Assembly (NCBI GenBank): GCA_020532085.1
Contig: JAJBAV010000027.1
Coordinates: 1 to 40,076 of the forward strand
Source of the DNA: Candidatus Cloacimonadota bacterium
Lineage (GTDB): Bacteria > Cloacimonadota > Cloacimonadia > Cloacimonadales > Cloacimonadaceae
DNA: 40,076 nucleotides
Direction of reading: 5' to 3'
Shown here: positions 12,406 to 18,926 of the stretch, one piece after another
Layout of the letters: every line of letters starts with the position of its first letter
How positions within the stretch are numbered: position 1 is the stretch's first letter
Position numbers and translations under genes: made by a program
Notes under the pieces: generated by a model
Database searches by the model: none
The model's input: only the letters and a program-made list of their open reading frames with translations
Told to the model about the DNA's origin: nothing

Positions 12406-13231
12406 GAGGCGGCGTGGAAACTGTGATGCCGTGGGTTCCGGGGCTTTCCGGCTCGCGCATGCCGTTGATCAGCATGGCCACCACGACCGCGGCCAGCACG
12501 GAGGCAAACTGCACCGCGAAGAATGTCCAGTGCAGCTGTTGGTCGATCGCGCCCAAAGCCAGCAGCAGATGGTAGAGCCCCAGGGACACCAGCACCGGCG
12601 CCGCGATCAGGATGCCGTTTTGCCATCTGGCGGTTTCCCCGGCCTTGATGTTTTCCAGCACGGTGGCGCGCATCCCGCGGTTGGCGGCGGCTTCCGAAAG
12701 ATAGAGGAAGAGGCGGGCGTAAACCAGCATCAGAAAGACCACCAGCGCCACGAAAAGGGTGGAATTGCTCCAGCGGGAGCTGAGCGCGTCCAATTCCTGC
12801 CGGGCCAGTCCCCAGGCCAGTTCCTGGCTATCGACGTCCTCTCCGCTGAGGCCTTTGGCGGTGAGTATCTGCAGCACTTTTTCGCGGCCCCGGAAAGCGG
12901 CGTCCGAGGGCTGGAACCAAAGGGTGAGGATGTTGGGCAATTCCTGCTGGGCGTTGGCCGGAATACCCAGGTCGGGATAGCTTTGCAGCAGTTCCTCCGC
13001 GGCCTGGAGCCCGGTTTCGCGGGCCAGGGAGTCGATCTCCGGCACCTCGCGCTGCAGCTGGAAATAGAGGCTGTCCAGGCGCTCCGGTTCGTTCATGTAA
13101 ATGTAGACCGGCAGCTCCGCGAGCTGTTCCAGCCGGGCTTGGCGGCTGCTAAGATATTGGTGGTGGACGAAAGCCCAACCCAGCAGGGTCAGGATCGCCA
13201 ACAGCAGGATCAGCAGGAATCTGGAGTTCAT
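12398..13231 (-). CDS. FtsX-like polytopic membrane protein, 277 aa
   Basis: ATG 13229-13231 lies one base after the methyltransferase stop. The topology is one N-terminal membrane helix (residues about 5-24), an exported domain (about 25-155) and three further hydrophobic helices (about 160-180, 208-230, 235-258). This is the layout of FtsX. The exported part (LPVYIYMNEPERLDSLYFQL ... LPNILTLWFQPSD) resembles the FtsX extracellular domain, which in turn influences peptidoglycan hydrolases. No FtsE ATPase gene is adjacent, which is unusual. The M23 peptidase with the same topology of interest lies further upstream in the run. The assignment is moderate. Confidence 0.6.
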   Translation of the reverse strand: MNSRFLLILLLAILTLLGWAFVHHQYLSSRQARLEQLAELPVYIYMNEPERLDSLYFQLQREVPEIDSLARETGLQAAEELLQSYPDLGIPANAQQELPNILTLWFQPSDAAFRGREKVLQILTAKGLSGEDVDSQELAWGLARQELDALSSRWSNSTLFVALVVFLMLVYARLFLYLSEAAANRGMRATVLENIKAGETARWQNGILIAAPVLVSLGLYHLLLALGAIDQQLHWTFFAVQFASVLAAVVVAMLINGMREPESPGTHGITVSTPPHA

Positions 13232-13232
13232 T

Positions 13233-13835
13233 TCATTGTCCTTTATGCCGGATATGGCAGATGGTGTGTTCTTGCAAACCAGAGGCGGGAAAGAGGGAAA
13301 TTATGTCAAGCAAAGTCTTGGGAGCGCCCTTCGAAAGCCCTGCCACCCGCGCTTCCGGATAGAGCAGGAGGGCCTCGCCGGCCGGGGCCAGATTGCGCTT
13401 CACGCAGGCCAGCACGTCGTCCAGCCCGCCCAGCAACTCAAAGCGGCTGAGATTGCGGGCTTGGCTGGGACTGGTTTTCCCGCTGCCGGGCAGCAGCCAG
13501 GGCGGGTTCGAAATGATGAGGTCAAAGGGCTCGGAGGCGGTGAAAAAGCGCAGATCGCCGGGGTGGAAAAGGATGTCCGCTCCGCAGAGGATGGCGTTGG
13601 CCCGGGCCAGGGAGACAAGACCCGGCTGCACCTCCAGGCCTTCGAGCCGCCAGAGGGGACGGCGCAGCGCCAGCATCAGGGCCACGATCCCGCAGCCGCT
13701 GCCCAGATCGAGCACCCGCCGCGGACCGGGACCAAAGAGTTCCAGCGCTGCCTGCTGCAGCGCGACGGCAGCGTGGGAAACCGGCTGCGCCTGCGAATGC
13801 TGGTTGATCCGGGGTCCGCCCGGCCACAGCTCCAC
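13233..13835 (-). CDS. N6-adenine methyltransferase, TrmN6-like, 200 aa
   Basis: A class I SAM-dependent methyltransferase. The glycine-rich motif I VLDLGSGCGI is at residues 41-50, an acidic motif II (LEGLEVQ) follows, and the catalytic NPPW of N6-adenine or glutamine methyltransferases is at 110-113. The closest characterised group is TrmN6 (YfiC), which modifies A37 of tRNA1(Val). This protein is shorter than the usual about 240 residues. GTG 13833-13835 is used because the frame has no better start; it lies 14 bases after nadA. HemK/PrmC-type enzymes are the main alternative, but the extra N-terminal domain of PrmC is absent. Confidence 0.75.
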   Translation of the reverse strand: MELWPGGPRINQHSQAQPVSHAAVALQQAALELFGPGPRRVLDLGSGCGIVALMLALRRPLWRLEGLEVQPGLVSLARANAILCGADILFHPGDLRFFTASEPFDLIISNPPWLLPGSGKTSPSQARNLSRFELLGGLDDVLACVKRNLAPAGEALLLYPEARVAGLSKGAPKTLLDIISLFPASGLQEHTICHIRHKGQ

Positions 13836-13849
13836 CTGCCGGGAAAGGC

Positions 13850-14752
13850 TCAGACGGAGAGCTCCAGCATGCGGTCCAGGCAGTGTTTCGCCCGCCGGGC
13901 CACCTCTTCCGGCACCCGCACCTCGAACTGCTCTTCCTCCAGCGCCAGCAGCAGATCGTGCAGGGTGATCTTGAGCATGTTGCGGCAGCGGGCGCGATGG
14001 TTCAGGGCCACCAGTTCCTTGGCTGGGTAAATGTGGTTCAGGTAAGCGGTGAAAGTGGCGTCCGTGGCGATGATCAACTTGTCGTTTTCCGCCACGAAGC
14101 GCATCATCTGCCCGGTGGAGAGCACCTCGTCGGCCTGCTGCACGATGTCTTCATCGCACTCCGGATGGGCGATCAGCCGGTATCCGGGATGGGCGGCGCG
14201 GAGGTGGTCCAGATTGCGCATGGTGAAACCCCACTGATGCACGGGGCAATAGCCCGGCCAGACGATCACCTTGCGTTTGGCCTGTTTGGCCGCCCAGGTG
14301 CCCAGATTCTGGTCTGGAACGAAGAGGATGGTTTCATCCTGGGGAAAAGAGGAGAGGATCTTCACGGCGTTCGAGGAGGTGCAGCAAACGTCGCTCTCCG
14401 CCTTGACGGCGGCGCTGGAATTCACGTAGCAGACGACCTTCGCGCCGGGATACTGGGCCTTGAAGGCGATCAGCTGTTCGGCCGTGATCATGTCCGCCAT
14501 GGGGCAGCCGGCATCGGCCACCGGCAGCAGCACTTTCGCCTCCGGATTGAGGATGGCGGCGGTTTCCGCCATGAAACGCACGCCACAAAAAACGATAAGC
14601 TTGCTTTGGGCCTCTTTGGCCAGCACGGAGAGCTGCAACGAATCCCCCCGGTGGTCGGCCAGGTCTTGGATGGGAGCGATCTGATAGTTGTGCGCCAGGA
14701 TGAGGGCCCCTTTCTCCCTGCGCAGTTTGTCGATCTTTTCCTCGATCTTCAC
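13850..14752 (-). CDS. nadA: Quinolinate synthase
   Basis: NadA condenses iminoaspartate with dihydroxyacetone phosphate to quinolinate, the precursor of NAD, using a [4Fe-4S] cluster. The sequence shows ALILAHNYQ, FCGVRFMAETA, DAGCPMAD, CCTSSNAV, GYCPVHQWG, HPECDEDI and the C-terminal NHRARCRNMLK, with the expected cluster cysteines. I use GTG 14750-14752 (VKIEEKIDKLRREK), which follows GGGAG. A longer in-frame start at 14836 would overlap dut and add a 28-residue low-similarity stretch. No nadB is present in the window. It lies 16 bases after dut in the leftward run. Confidence 0.95.
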   Translation of the reverse strand: MKIEEKIDKLRREKGALILAHNYQIAPIQDLADHRGDSLQLSVLAKEAQSKLIVFCGVRFMAETAAILNPEAKVLLPVADAGCPMADMITAEQLIAFKAQYPGAKVVCYVNSSAAVKAESDVCCTSSNAVKILSSFPQDETILFVPDQNLGTWAAKQAKRKVIVWPGYCPVHQWGFTMRNLDHLRAAHPGYRLIAHPECDEDIVQQADEVLSTGQMMRFVAENDKLIIATDATFTAYLNHIYPAKELVALNHRARCRNMLKITLHDLLLALEEEQFEVRVPEEVARRAKHCLDRMLELSV

Positions 14753-14768
14753 CGTTTCTCCCTTGCCT

Positions 14769-15203
14769 TCAGTGTCCCGTGTGTCCGAAGCCTCCGTCGG
14801 ACCTGCCGCTGTCTCCGAGTTCCTCACATTCCACAAAGCCTGCCTCCGCCACCGGACAGATCACCAGCTGCGCCACGCGCATGCAGGGCTGGATGATCAC
14901 CGTTTCGGCGGAGCTGTTGATCAGGATCACTTTCACCTCGCCGCGGTAATCGGCATCGATGGTGCCGGGGCTGTTCAAAACGCCCAGGCCCTGATGCAGG
15001 GCGAGACCGCTGCGGGGCCGCACCTGGCCTTCATAGCCGCGGGGGATTTCCACGGCGATGCCGGTGGGGATGGCCGCCCGGTCGCCCGGCTCCAAGATTT
15101 CGGGTTCGCGCAGGTCCGCGCTCAGATCCCAGCCCGCGCTGTTTTCCGTCATGCGCCGGGGCGGCAGGGCGGTGAGGCTGAGCAGTTTATAGCGGATCTT
15201 CAT
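14769..15203 (-). CDS. dut: dUTP diphosphatase
   Basis: Hydrolyses dUTP to dUMP, keeping uracil out of DNA. All five trimeric dUTPase motifs are present in 144 residues: AGWDLSAD (23-30), RPRSGLALHQ (about 62-71), the uracil-pocket GTIDADYRGEV (about 80-90), RVAQLV (about 109-114) and the C-terminal GRSDGGFGHTGH. Motif 5 carries SDGGFG rather than the usual RGxGGFG, a mild variation. Its start overlaps the prenyl synthase stop by 4 bases (ATGA). Confidence 0.95.
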   Translation of the reverse strand: MKIRYKLLSLTALPPRRMTENSAGWDLSADLREPEILEPGDRAAIPTGIAVEIPRGYEGQVRPRSGLALHQGLGVLNSPGTIDADYRGEVKVILINSSAETVIIQPCMRVAQLVICPVAEAGFVECEELGDSGRSDGGFGHTGH

Positions 15204-16090
15204 GATTTGCGGGTGAGCATGTATTCGGCCAAAGTGTCCAGGATCTCCGCTTTTTCACCCAGCGGGGCGATGGCCTCGCGGGCTTGGGAGATCAGTTCCT
15301 GAGCCTTGCGGCGGGATTCCGCCATGCCGTGCACGGAGGGCCAGGTGGCTTTTTGAACGTGGGCGTCCTTGCCCACGGTTTTGCCCATTTCGTCGGGATC
15401 GCCCTCGATATCCAGCAGGTCGTCGATGATCTGGAAAGCCAGGCCGATCTTGTGGCCGTATTCTTCCAGGGCCTTCTGTTCGTCGGCCGGAGCGCCACCG
15501 GCCAGAGCGCCGAAACGCAGGCAGAGTTTGATCAGTTTGGCGGTCTTGTTTTCGTGGATGTAGCCGATGGTCTTTTTGTCCACCTTCCTGCCTTCAGACT
15601 CGATGTCCACCATCTGGCCGCCGATGAGGCCGGCCACCCCGGTTTCCCGGGCAAGTTCGCGCACCATCTGCACACGGATCTTGGGCTTGATCTCGGCGTA
15701 GGTGATCAGCTCGAAAGCGCCCACCAGCAAGGCGTCTCCCGCCAGCAGGGCCTCCCCCTCGCCAAAGAGGGCGTGGGTGGCTTTCTTGCCGCGGCGGTAT
15801 TCGTCGTTGTCGAGGTCAGGCATGTCGTCGTGGATCAGGGAAAAAGTGTGCAGCATCTCGATGGCGGCGGCCACGGGGGTGATCTTTTCCACCTCCGGCT
15901 CATAGATCTGAAAGGCGCACATGGCCAGGTAGGGCCGCAGGCGCTTTCCTCCGGCGAAAACGCTGTAGCGCAGGGCTTTGTGGATGCTCTTGGGGTACTC
16001 GTCCTTGCGGGGCAGATAACGGTCCAGGATGATGTTCACCAGTTCCTGTTTCTCTTTCATGTCCTTTTTCAGGCGCACTTTCCTATCCAT
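15200..16090 (-). CDS. ispA: Polyprenyl (farnesyl/geranylgeranyl) diphosphate synthase
   Basis: A trans-prenyltransferase that chains isopentenyl diphosphate onto allylic diphosphates. It has GGKRLRPYL, the first Asp-rich motif IHDDMPDLDND (residues about 90-100), GGQMVDI, KTAKL and the second Asp-rich motif DDLLDIEGD (about 225-233). Length (296 aa) is normal for short-chain synthases. The residue before the first Asp motif region (MLHTFSLIHDD) fits farnesyl or geranylgeranyl rather than long-chain products. It overlaps xseB by 8 bases, the classic xseB-ispA pairing. The other isoprenoid gene, dxs, is in the rightward operon. Confidence 0.92.
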   Translation of the reverse strand: MDRKVRLKKDMKEKQELVNIILDRYLPRKDEYPKSIHKALRYSVFAGGKRLRPYLAMCAFQIYEPEVEKITPVAAAIEMLHTFSLIHDDMPDLDNDEYRRGKKATHALFGEGEALLAGDALLVGAFELITYAEIKPKIRVQMVRELARETGVAGLIGGQMVDIESEGRKVDKKTIGYIHENKTAKLIKLCLRFGALAGGAPADEQKALEEYGHKIGLAFQIIDDLLDIEGDPDEMGKTVGKDAHVQKATWPSVHGMAESRRKAQELISQAREAIAPLGEKAEILDTLAEYMLTRKS

Positions 16091-16322
16091 TTTCGCTTCC
16101 TTCGTTCTCGCCGGCCTTGATCCTGGTGTTCAGCTGCCGGATCCTGAGCTCAGCCCCTTCCAGCGCTTTCTGGCAGGCCTCCAGATGCTCGATGCCCTCT
16201 TCGTACAGCTTCACCATCAGGTCCAGGTCAAGTTGTTCCTGCTGCAAACGCTCCACCGTGGCCTCCAGAGAACGCAGCGACTTCTCGAAACTCAGAAGCG
16301 GGCTATCGTTGCTTTCATTCAT
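16083..16322 (-). CDS. xseB: Exodeoxyribonuclease VII small subunit
   Basis: XseB is the helical small subunit of exonuclease VII, which degrades single-stranded DNA together with XseA. The 79-residue product has the family core SFEKSLRSLEATVERLQQEQ, then LDLMVKLYEEGIEHLEACQK, and is nearly all helix. I start at ATG 16320-16322, which has GGAG nine bases upstream. A TTG further upstream would add five residues. No xseA is in the window. It is directly followed by ispA with an 8-base overlap. Confidence 0.92.
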   Translation of the reverse strand: MNESNDSPLLSFEKSLRSLEATVERLQQEQLDLDLMVKLYEEGIEHLEACQKALEGAELRIRQLNTRIKAGENEGSENG

Positions 16323-16376
16323 GTCTTTTTTCTCCAATGGTTCTTCCGTCCAACCGTATCTTAGGATAATTTTGGC

Positions 16377-17021
16377 TTATTTAGTCAATATAGCCAGAAT
16401 TATTCCGCTGGCAAGTCTGACCGTTGCTGTATCAGCTTCGATCCGGTTGCTCACTCCGCGCGCTTTTTGGGGAAAGAGGGTCAGCCCGGCCAGGGGATAT
16501 TGCAGGCCCTCGGAGCTTGTTAAATCCGCTTCTGAACCCCAGGCCAGCAGGGAAAGCAGGCAGCCCCGGCATCCGCTGATCAGCGTTTCAGGCTTCAGGA
16601 ACCAGACCTTCTGCCGGGCGGATTCGATCCGGGCGGGCAGACCCTGGGCGCGCAGGAAATCCAGATTTTGCAGCAAGGCCAGGCTGTGGTCGAAACGCCC
16701 TTCCAGGCCGTTGCAGATAACCACCTCGGCCACTCCGGCTTCCAGGCACCAAAGCAGCGCGAGTTCGGTATCGGTCTCGTTCTTGTGGGCGGGATGGCGC
16801 AGCTGCTCGCAGGCGGAATGGCGGTCCAGCAGTTCCGCGTCCACCGAATCCATGTCCCCGATGATCAGGCCGGGAGTCAGCCCCAGGGCGTGAACCCGCT
16901 CCAAACCGGCATCCACGGCGATCACCAGGTCCCGGCCTGGATCGATGGAGGCATAGCCGCCAAAGATCTCCTCCGGGCTGGTGGCTGTGAACAGCCAGGC
17001 GGTGCGGGCCCCTGATCTCAT
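16377..17021 (-). CDS. thiN: Thiamine pyrophosphokinase
   Basis: Transfers pyrophosphate from ATP to thiamine to give thiamine diphosphate. Conserved family features are VIAVDAGLERVHALGLTPGL followed by IIGDMDSVD (about residues 50-60), the HKNETDTELALLW block and GLEGRFDHSLALLQNL (GGRxDH type). The C-terminal beta domain has GLTLFPQ and GVSNRI. At 214 residues the length is typical. Its start overlaps the M23 peptidase stop by four bases, and 54 bases separate it from xseB. Dxs, encoded in this window, needs thiamine diphosphate. Confidence 0.92.
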   Translation of the reverse strand: MRSGARTAWLFTATSPEEIFGGYASIDPGRDLVIAVDAGLERVHALGLTPGLIIGDMDSVDAELLDRHSACEQLRHPAHKNETDTELALLWCLEAGVAEVVICNGLEGRFDHSLALLQNLDFLRAQGLPARIESARQKVWFLKPETLISGCRGCLLSLLAWGSEADLTSSEGLQYPLAGLTLFPQKARGVSNRIEADTATVRLASGIILAILTK

Positions 17022-17956
17022 CTGCCGTTGGAGGCGTAGGTGCTGGTGTCCAGGCGGTTCAGGTAATAAACCGGGTCCACGGACTTGTCGTCGCGGTACA
17101 CCCCGTAATGCAGATGGGGACCGGTGGACATTCCCGTGCTGCCCATCAGGCCGATGATCTGGCCTTTGCTCACCACATCGCCCACCCTCACCTTGATGCT
17201 GTGCAGATGCGCGTAAAGGGTTCTGTAACCGTCGGTGTGGTTGATGTTTATCACCTTGCCCCAGCCGTTTTCCGTCTGGGCGCGTTCCACCACCCCGTCG
17301 GCGGTGGCATAGACGGGCGTGCCGATCTTGTTCGCGATGTCGATGCCCTGATGGAAGCGGTATCCGCCCAAAACCGGGTGCCTGCGGGTGCCCCAGCCGC
17401 TCACGATCTCGCCGAAAGTGGGCTGGATGGAGGGAATGCCGTCTCCGTGACGGTCAAAACCGAAGGGAAGCTTGAAATCCCCCCTGCTTTCCTCGAGGGC
17501 AAAGCCCAGGCGCTGCTTGATGTTGGCCAGCTTGACCTCGATGCCGATGAGTTTCTTTTCCAGCCCGGGATGCACCTGCAGCTTGTTTTCGGGGCCAAAG
17601 GGTTCCTCGCTGTAGGAGGGATAGGACAGCGTGTCCGAGGGCACATTGATGTTCAGGGTGTCCAGGGTGGCCATCACGGAATCCAGTTCCGCTTCGTAGC
17701 CGCCCACCTTTTCCTGCAGGAACTTGTTTTCCTTTTCCAGCTTGGCCAGCAGCTCCGCATCCGCGGCGCCGGGTCCCCTGCCGGCAAATATCGCCAGCAG
17801 CGCCAGGCCGGTGAGCAGCAGCGCCGCCACCAGCACCAGCACCCAGGGGCGCAGGGCCAGGCTGTGTTTGCTGCCCATGTTGTCCACCGTGAACTTGATC
17901 CGGCGGTCCGGATAAAGCTCCGGCTGCAGCTCGCGCAGTTTCTTATCTTCCTTCAT
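17018..17956 (-). CDS. M23-family (LytM-type) metallopeptidase, membrane anchored, 312 aa
   Basis: Has a single membrane helix (residues about 36-58), a coiled-coil (about 70-100 and 125-145), and a C-terminal M23 domain with GWGTRRHPVLGGYRFHQGID (zinc His and Asp), NHTDGYRTLYAHLHS and STGPHLHYGVY (HLH). The full set of zinc ligands H-x3-D ... H-x-H is present, so an active peptidoglycan endopeptidase is expected, although many relatives act only as activators. The ATG at 17954-17956 is the first good start. It opens the leftward run and lies 110 bases downstream of the tRNA genes. Confidence 0.88.
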   Translation of the reverse strand: MKEDKKLRELQPELYPDRRIKFTVDNMGSKHSLALRPWVLVLVAALLLTGLALLAIFAGRGPGAADAELLAKLEKENKFLQEKVGGYEAELDSVMATLDTLNINVPSDTLSYPSYSEEPFGPENKLQVHPGLEKKLIGIEVKLANIKQRLGFALEESRGDFKLPFGFDRHGDGIPSIQPTFGEIVSGWGTRRHPVLGGYRFHQGIDIANKIGTPVYATADGVVERAQTENGWGKVININHTDGYRTLYAHLHSIKVRVGDVVSKGQIIGLMGSTGMSTGPHLHYGVYRDDKSVDPVYYLNRLDTSTYASNGR

Positions 17957-18066
17957 TATTTGCGATCTCTCTCTGTTTTATTATTTTCTGAGCAGGATTC
18001 CGGCGGCAAATACGATCAGGAGGAGGTTTTTGAGGGAGAGGGAGATGTCGGTCGGAGGCCAAAAAA

Positions 18067-18142
18067 TGGCATCCCGTAGGGGAATCGAACCCCTGTTGCG
18101 TGACTGAGAATCACGAGTCCTAGGCCACTAGACGAACGGGAC
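18067..18142 (-). tRNA. tRNA-Glu (CTC)
   Basis: The minus strand folds as a complete cloverleaf of 76 bases: acceptor GTCCCGT/ACGGGAT, anticodon stem CGTGA/TCACG around loop TTCTCAG, T arm AGGGG-TTCGATT-CCCCT, discriminator G, encoded CCA. The acceptor and D arm match other glutamate tRNAs. Confidence 0.95.
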
Positions 18143-18175
18143 ACTCTATATATCGCGGCTTACCAGCTCAGAATT

Positions 18176-18250
18176 TGGCGACCCCTAGGGGAATCGAACC
18201 CCTCTTACAAGAATGAAAATCTTGTGTCCTAACCGATAGACGAAGGGGTC
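18176..18250 (-). tRNA. tRNA-Glu (TTC)
   Basis: 75 bases on the minus strand: acceptor GACCCCT/AGGGGTC, anticodon stem CAAGA/TCTTG around loop TTTTCAT, T arm with GGTTCGATT, discriminator G and encoded CCA. Together with the CTC isoacceptor it covers both glutamate codons. Confidence 0.95.
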
Positions 18251-18255
18251 GCAGC

Positions 18256-18330
18256 TGGTGATCCAGGTTGGACTCGAACCAACGACTCTCTGCTTAAAAG
18301 GCAGATACTCTACCACTGAGTTACTGGACC
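18256..18330 (-). tRNA. tRNA-Lys (TTT)
   Basis: 75 bases on the minus strand: acceptor GGTCCAG pairs with CTGGATC (one G-T pair), anticodon stem TCTGC/GCAGA around loop CTTTTAA, T arm with GTTCGAGTC, discriminator A and encoded CCA. It is first in the three-tRNA cluster. Confidence 0.95.
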
Positions 18331-18352
18331 AAAATTTTGCTTAGGTTTTGCC

Positions 18353-18381
18353 ACAGAATTTTTACTCCCCCTATCTGTCAA
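18353..18381 (-). promoter_or_regulatory. Putative promoter of the tRNA cluster
   Basis: On the minus strand TTGACA (18381-18376) and TTCTGT (18358-18353) are 17 bases apart. The expected start is about 15 bases before tRNA-Lys. The -35 is perfect and the -10 weak. Confidence 0.45.
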
Positions 18382-18532
18382 GCGAAAAATGCCCAAGCGG
18401 GGGCATAAATAACTTCATCTTGCTGTGTGCCAATACCATGGACGCTTCACTTGAAACAGGACAGACCGGGATCCGCCTCTGGCCGCCAAAGCTGTTTTTC
18501 CCGGTCCCTCAGCTTGTAAATCCTGCCCGGCT

Positions 18533-18604
18533 CCCAATATCAATACGGTATCAATACGGAATCAATACGGATTTCATCCGTATTGATACCGTATTGATAT
18601 TGGG
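18533..18604. repeat. Perfect 28-bp inverted repeat built of TCAATACGG units
   Basis: 18533-18560 and 18577-18604 are exact inverted repeats with a 16-base loop. The left arm holds two TCAATACGG units eleven bases apart, the loop a third, and the right arm their complements. It lies between the tRNA cluster and the kinase gene, without a T-tract, so it is not an ordinary terminator. Confidence 0.9.
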
Positions 18605-18710
18605 GGCCATGTCTGGTCCTAAAAAAGTTGACACATCCATCAACCAATAGAAATGAGAAAAAGGAAAGATGGAACACAGCCAATTCGCATTCGGCTGCTC
18701 TGGCTGCTCA

Positions 18711-18862
18711 CCGGAACACCGGATTTATCCGGTCGGACCGCTGGATTCATCCGGCGCAATCCTAATTTCTCAGAGACAGACATAATACCTATACATGACA
18801 ACCTCACTTTCTCAAAAACCAGATAATTCTGATGGACCGACCGGATGATTCCGGTGTTCCGG
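18711..18862. repeat. Spaced 26-bp inverted repeat with inner CCGG palindromes
   Basis: Arms 18711-18736 (CCGGAACACCGG...) and 18837-18862 (...CCGGTGTTCCGG) match at 24 of 26 positions in inverted orientation, about 100 bases apart. The interval 18331-18926 otherwise shows no gene. Confidence 0.75.
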
Positions 18863-18926
18863 TCGCCTCGGATCTTCTTATCTTCGCTTTGTTGCCTGCA
18901 GAAGGCGCAAGGGTAATTGGAAACAA

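Noticed and set aside
14753-14836. Longer NadA start at 14836
   Set aside because: Would overlap dut by 68 bases and add residues unlike NadA; the GTG at 14752 has a ribosome site and matches the family start.
18533-18604. CRISPR array from repeated TCAATACGG units
   Set aside because: Units are only nine bases long, without spacers of regular length, and form one hairpin; no cas genes in the window.
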